DNA from: JAJRPT01 sp965661945 | Lineage (GTDB): Bacteria > Bacteroidota > Ignavibacteria > Kapaibacteriales > UBA2268 | Assembly: GCA_965661945.1 (NCBI GenBank) | Contig: CBFIFP010000001.1 | Span: 930,001 to 994,000 of the forward strand | Reading direction: 5' to 3' | DNA: 64,000 bases | Shown here: one piece after another, positions 63,217 through 64,000 of the stretch | Layout: each line of letters begins with the position of its first letter | Position numbering within the stretch: position 1 is the first letter of the stretch | The notes under the pieces: generated by a model | The model's input: the letters and a program-made list of their open reading frames with translations, nothing else | Database searches by the model: none | What the model was told of the DNA's origin: nothing | Made by a program: the position numbers and the translations under genes

Positions 63217-64000
63217 TTATTGATAATTTTTTAATTGAGCATTTAATCTTGAAATTCTTGCAACTACTACAATTAAGAAAATAGATAAGATAAAGGAACC
63301 AGCTACTGCTCCTAAGACAATCAAACTTCTTTTAGGTCTGTCTTTCATATCTGCAGGAATAGCTTCATCAACTACAAATAGGTTATTGACTTGCTTGTTC
63401 AAATCTAATTTTGCTTTTTCTAAAGTTGGAATCAAAAAAGCTTTTACCTTCGAATATGTTTCAAACTCAACATATAATCTAGCAAATTCAAGCCCTATAT
63501 CAGTAGCATTATTCATTGAAAAATTACCAACTGCACCAGGATTATTTTCTGCTTGAGAAATTTTCTTGGATAATTCATTGATTGTATTTTCTTGCATTTT
63601 GGTTTGATAATCATCAGCTCCAAAATTAGTTTTACTGATGTTATACATTACTTCATAAATGTATTTTTTAGATTTTAATTCAGTTAACAAATCAGCATAT
63701 CCTTTAGCTTGGTCCTCGATGCTAAAGATTTTATATTTTGTTGAATATCTTGCTAATGTATCTGTGATTAATTTTAGATTCTCATTTAAATTCTCAACTC
63801 TATCTTCAAGATAATTGAGATTCATTTTATTTTCTTCTTTTTCTATTTTTGTAGCAAGGTCATTAGCAATTTTTGCATAATCATTTGCCATATCTGCAGC
63901 TCTCTGAGGGTCTGTGTCCCATATAGAAATTAAATAATTTCCATCTTTTAAAAAGTCTAAAGCAAGGTTAGAAGAAAAGGCTTTTCTTACTTTTGTTGGT
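63217..64000 (-). CDS. Wzz-like chain-length determinant, C-terminal part
   Basis: The frame stays open to the window edge, so the start is outside. The visible 261 codons begin TKVRKAFSSNLALDFL, then 'LISIWDTDPQRAADMANDYA', the usual end of the periplasmic head of Wzz proteins. Long coiled-coil helices follow (about 60-200), the 'VVDEAIPADMKDRPKRSLIVLGAVAG' strand that precedes the last membrane helix, and a terminal helix (SFILSIFLIVVVARISR). It acts in setting O-antigen or capsule chain length together with a Wzy-type polymerase. It sits four bases before the Wzy-like gene. Confidence 0.85.
   Translation of the reverse strand, partial: PTKVRKAFSSNLALDFLKDGNYLISIWDTDPQRAADMANDYAKIANDLATKIEKEENKMNLNYLEDRVENLNENLKLITDTLARYSTKYKIFSIEDQAKGYADLLTELKSKKYIYEVMYNISKTNFGADDYQTKMQENTINELSKKISQAENNPGAVGNFSMNNATDIGLEFARLYVEFETYSKVKAFLIPTLEKAKLDLNKQVNNLFVVDEAIPADMKDRPKRSLIVLGAVAGSFILSIFLIVVVARISRLNAQLKNYQ

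Overview
The window is very AT-rich (roughly 30% G+C by eye). It comes from a Gram-negative bacterium of the Bacteroidota/Chlorobiota (FCB) kind. Supporting signs are type IX secretion (T9SS) C-terminal sorting domains on surface proteins, DUF1573 and choice-of-anchor-D style proteins, paired OmpH-like chaperones beside lpxD, BatD/BatE, a FISUMP lipoprotein, a TPR-SpoIIE protein, and many exported proteins whose predicted mature chain starts with Gln. Placement nearer Ignavibacteria/Kapaibacteria than classical Bacteroidia is an inference; no rRNA is present to test it.

Layout. 1-1.6 kb: end of ftsA, then ftsZ and a strong terminator. 1.6-9 kb: envelope genes (a beta-barrel, a T9SS cargo, lpxD, two OmpH-like chaperones, a 916-aa surface protein). 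9.0-9.6 kb: a gene-free, repeat-rich spacer. 9.6-15 kb: DoxX-like membrane protein, phosphohexomutase, recQ, a zupT-like transporter. 15-20.4 kb: DUF1573 protein, then an operon of a surface protein, an outer-membrane protein, a DUF3108 protein and a LolA-like carrier. 20.5-29.2 kb, all on the minus strand: NRAMP-like transporter, a TatD nuclease fused in frame to an exported beta-barrel, ftsY, pgsA-like, a second DUF3108 protein, a C-terminal processing protease, a thioredoxin-like protein, a DMT exporter and a UmuD-like protein. 29.4-31.8 kb: RmlD-like reductase with a split hldE pair. 31.8-33.4 kb: a lipoprotein, a decayed lipoprotein gene and a gene-free spacer. 33.4-39.6 kb: elbB-like, dciA-like, gyrB, response regulator, histidine kinase and ECF sigma factor in one tight plus-strand run ending at a strong terminator.

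39.6-51.6 kb is more accessory: a lipocalin-like protein, an unlisted 46-aa acidic protein with its own ribosome-binding site and terminator, a 1203-aa PAS/GAF histidine kinase, two sugar-nucleotide enzymes, a FISUMP lipoprotein, three small tandem paralogous exported proteins, and a TPR-SpoIIE phosphatase gene interrupted by in-frame stops. 51.6-57 kb: MATE exporter, batD, batE, queA. 57-60 kb: a probable metal-uptake locus (small CxxC protein, His-rich lipoprotein, ZnuD-like TonB receptor). 60-64 kb, minus strand: Wzz-like protein (cut by the window edge), O-antigen ligase/polymerase-like protein and PBP2.

Most of the window is housekeeping and envelope biology. The observations I think most deserve a check are the TatD/beta-barrel fusion with a possible internal start, the orphan 46-aa protein, the tandem small lipoprotein family, the two decayed genes, the metal locus, and the 21-bp degenerate repeat family in the 9.0-9.6 kb spacer. 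I saw no CRISPR array, prophage, insertion sequence, rRNA or tRNA.
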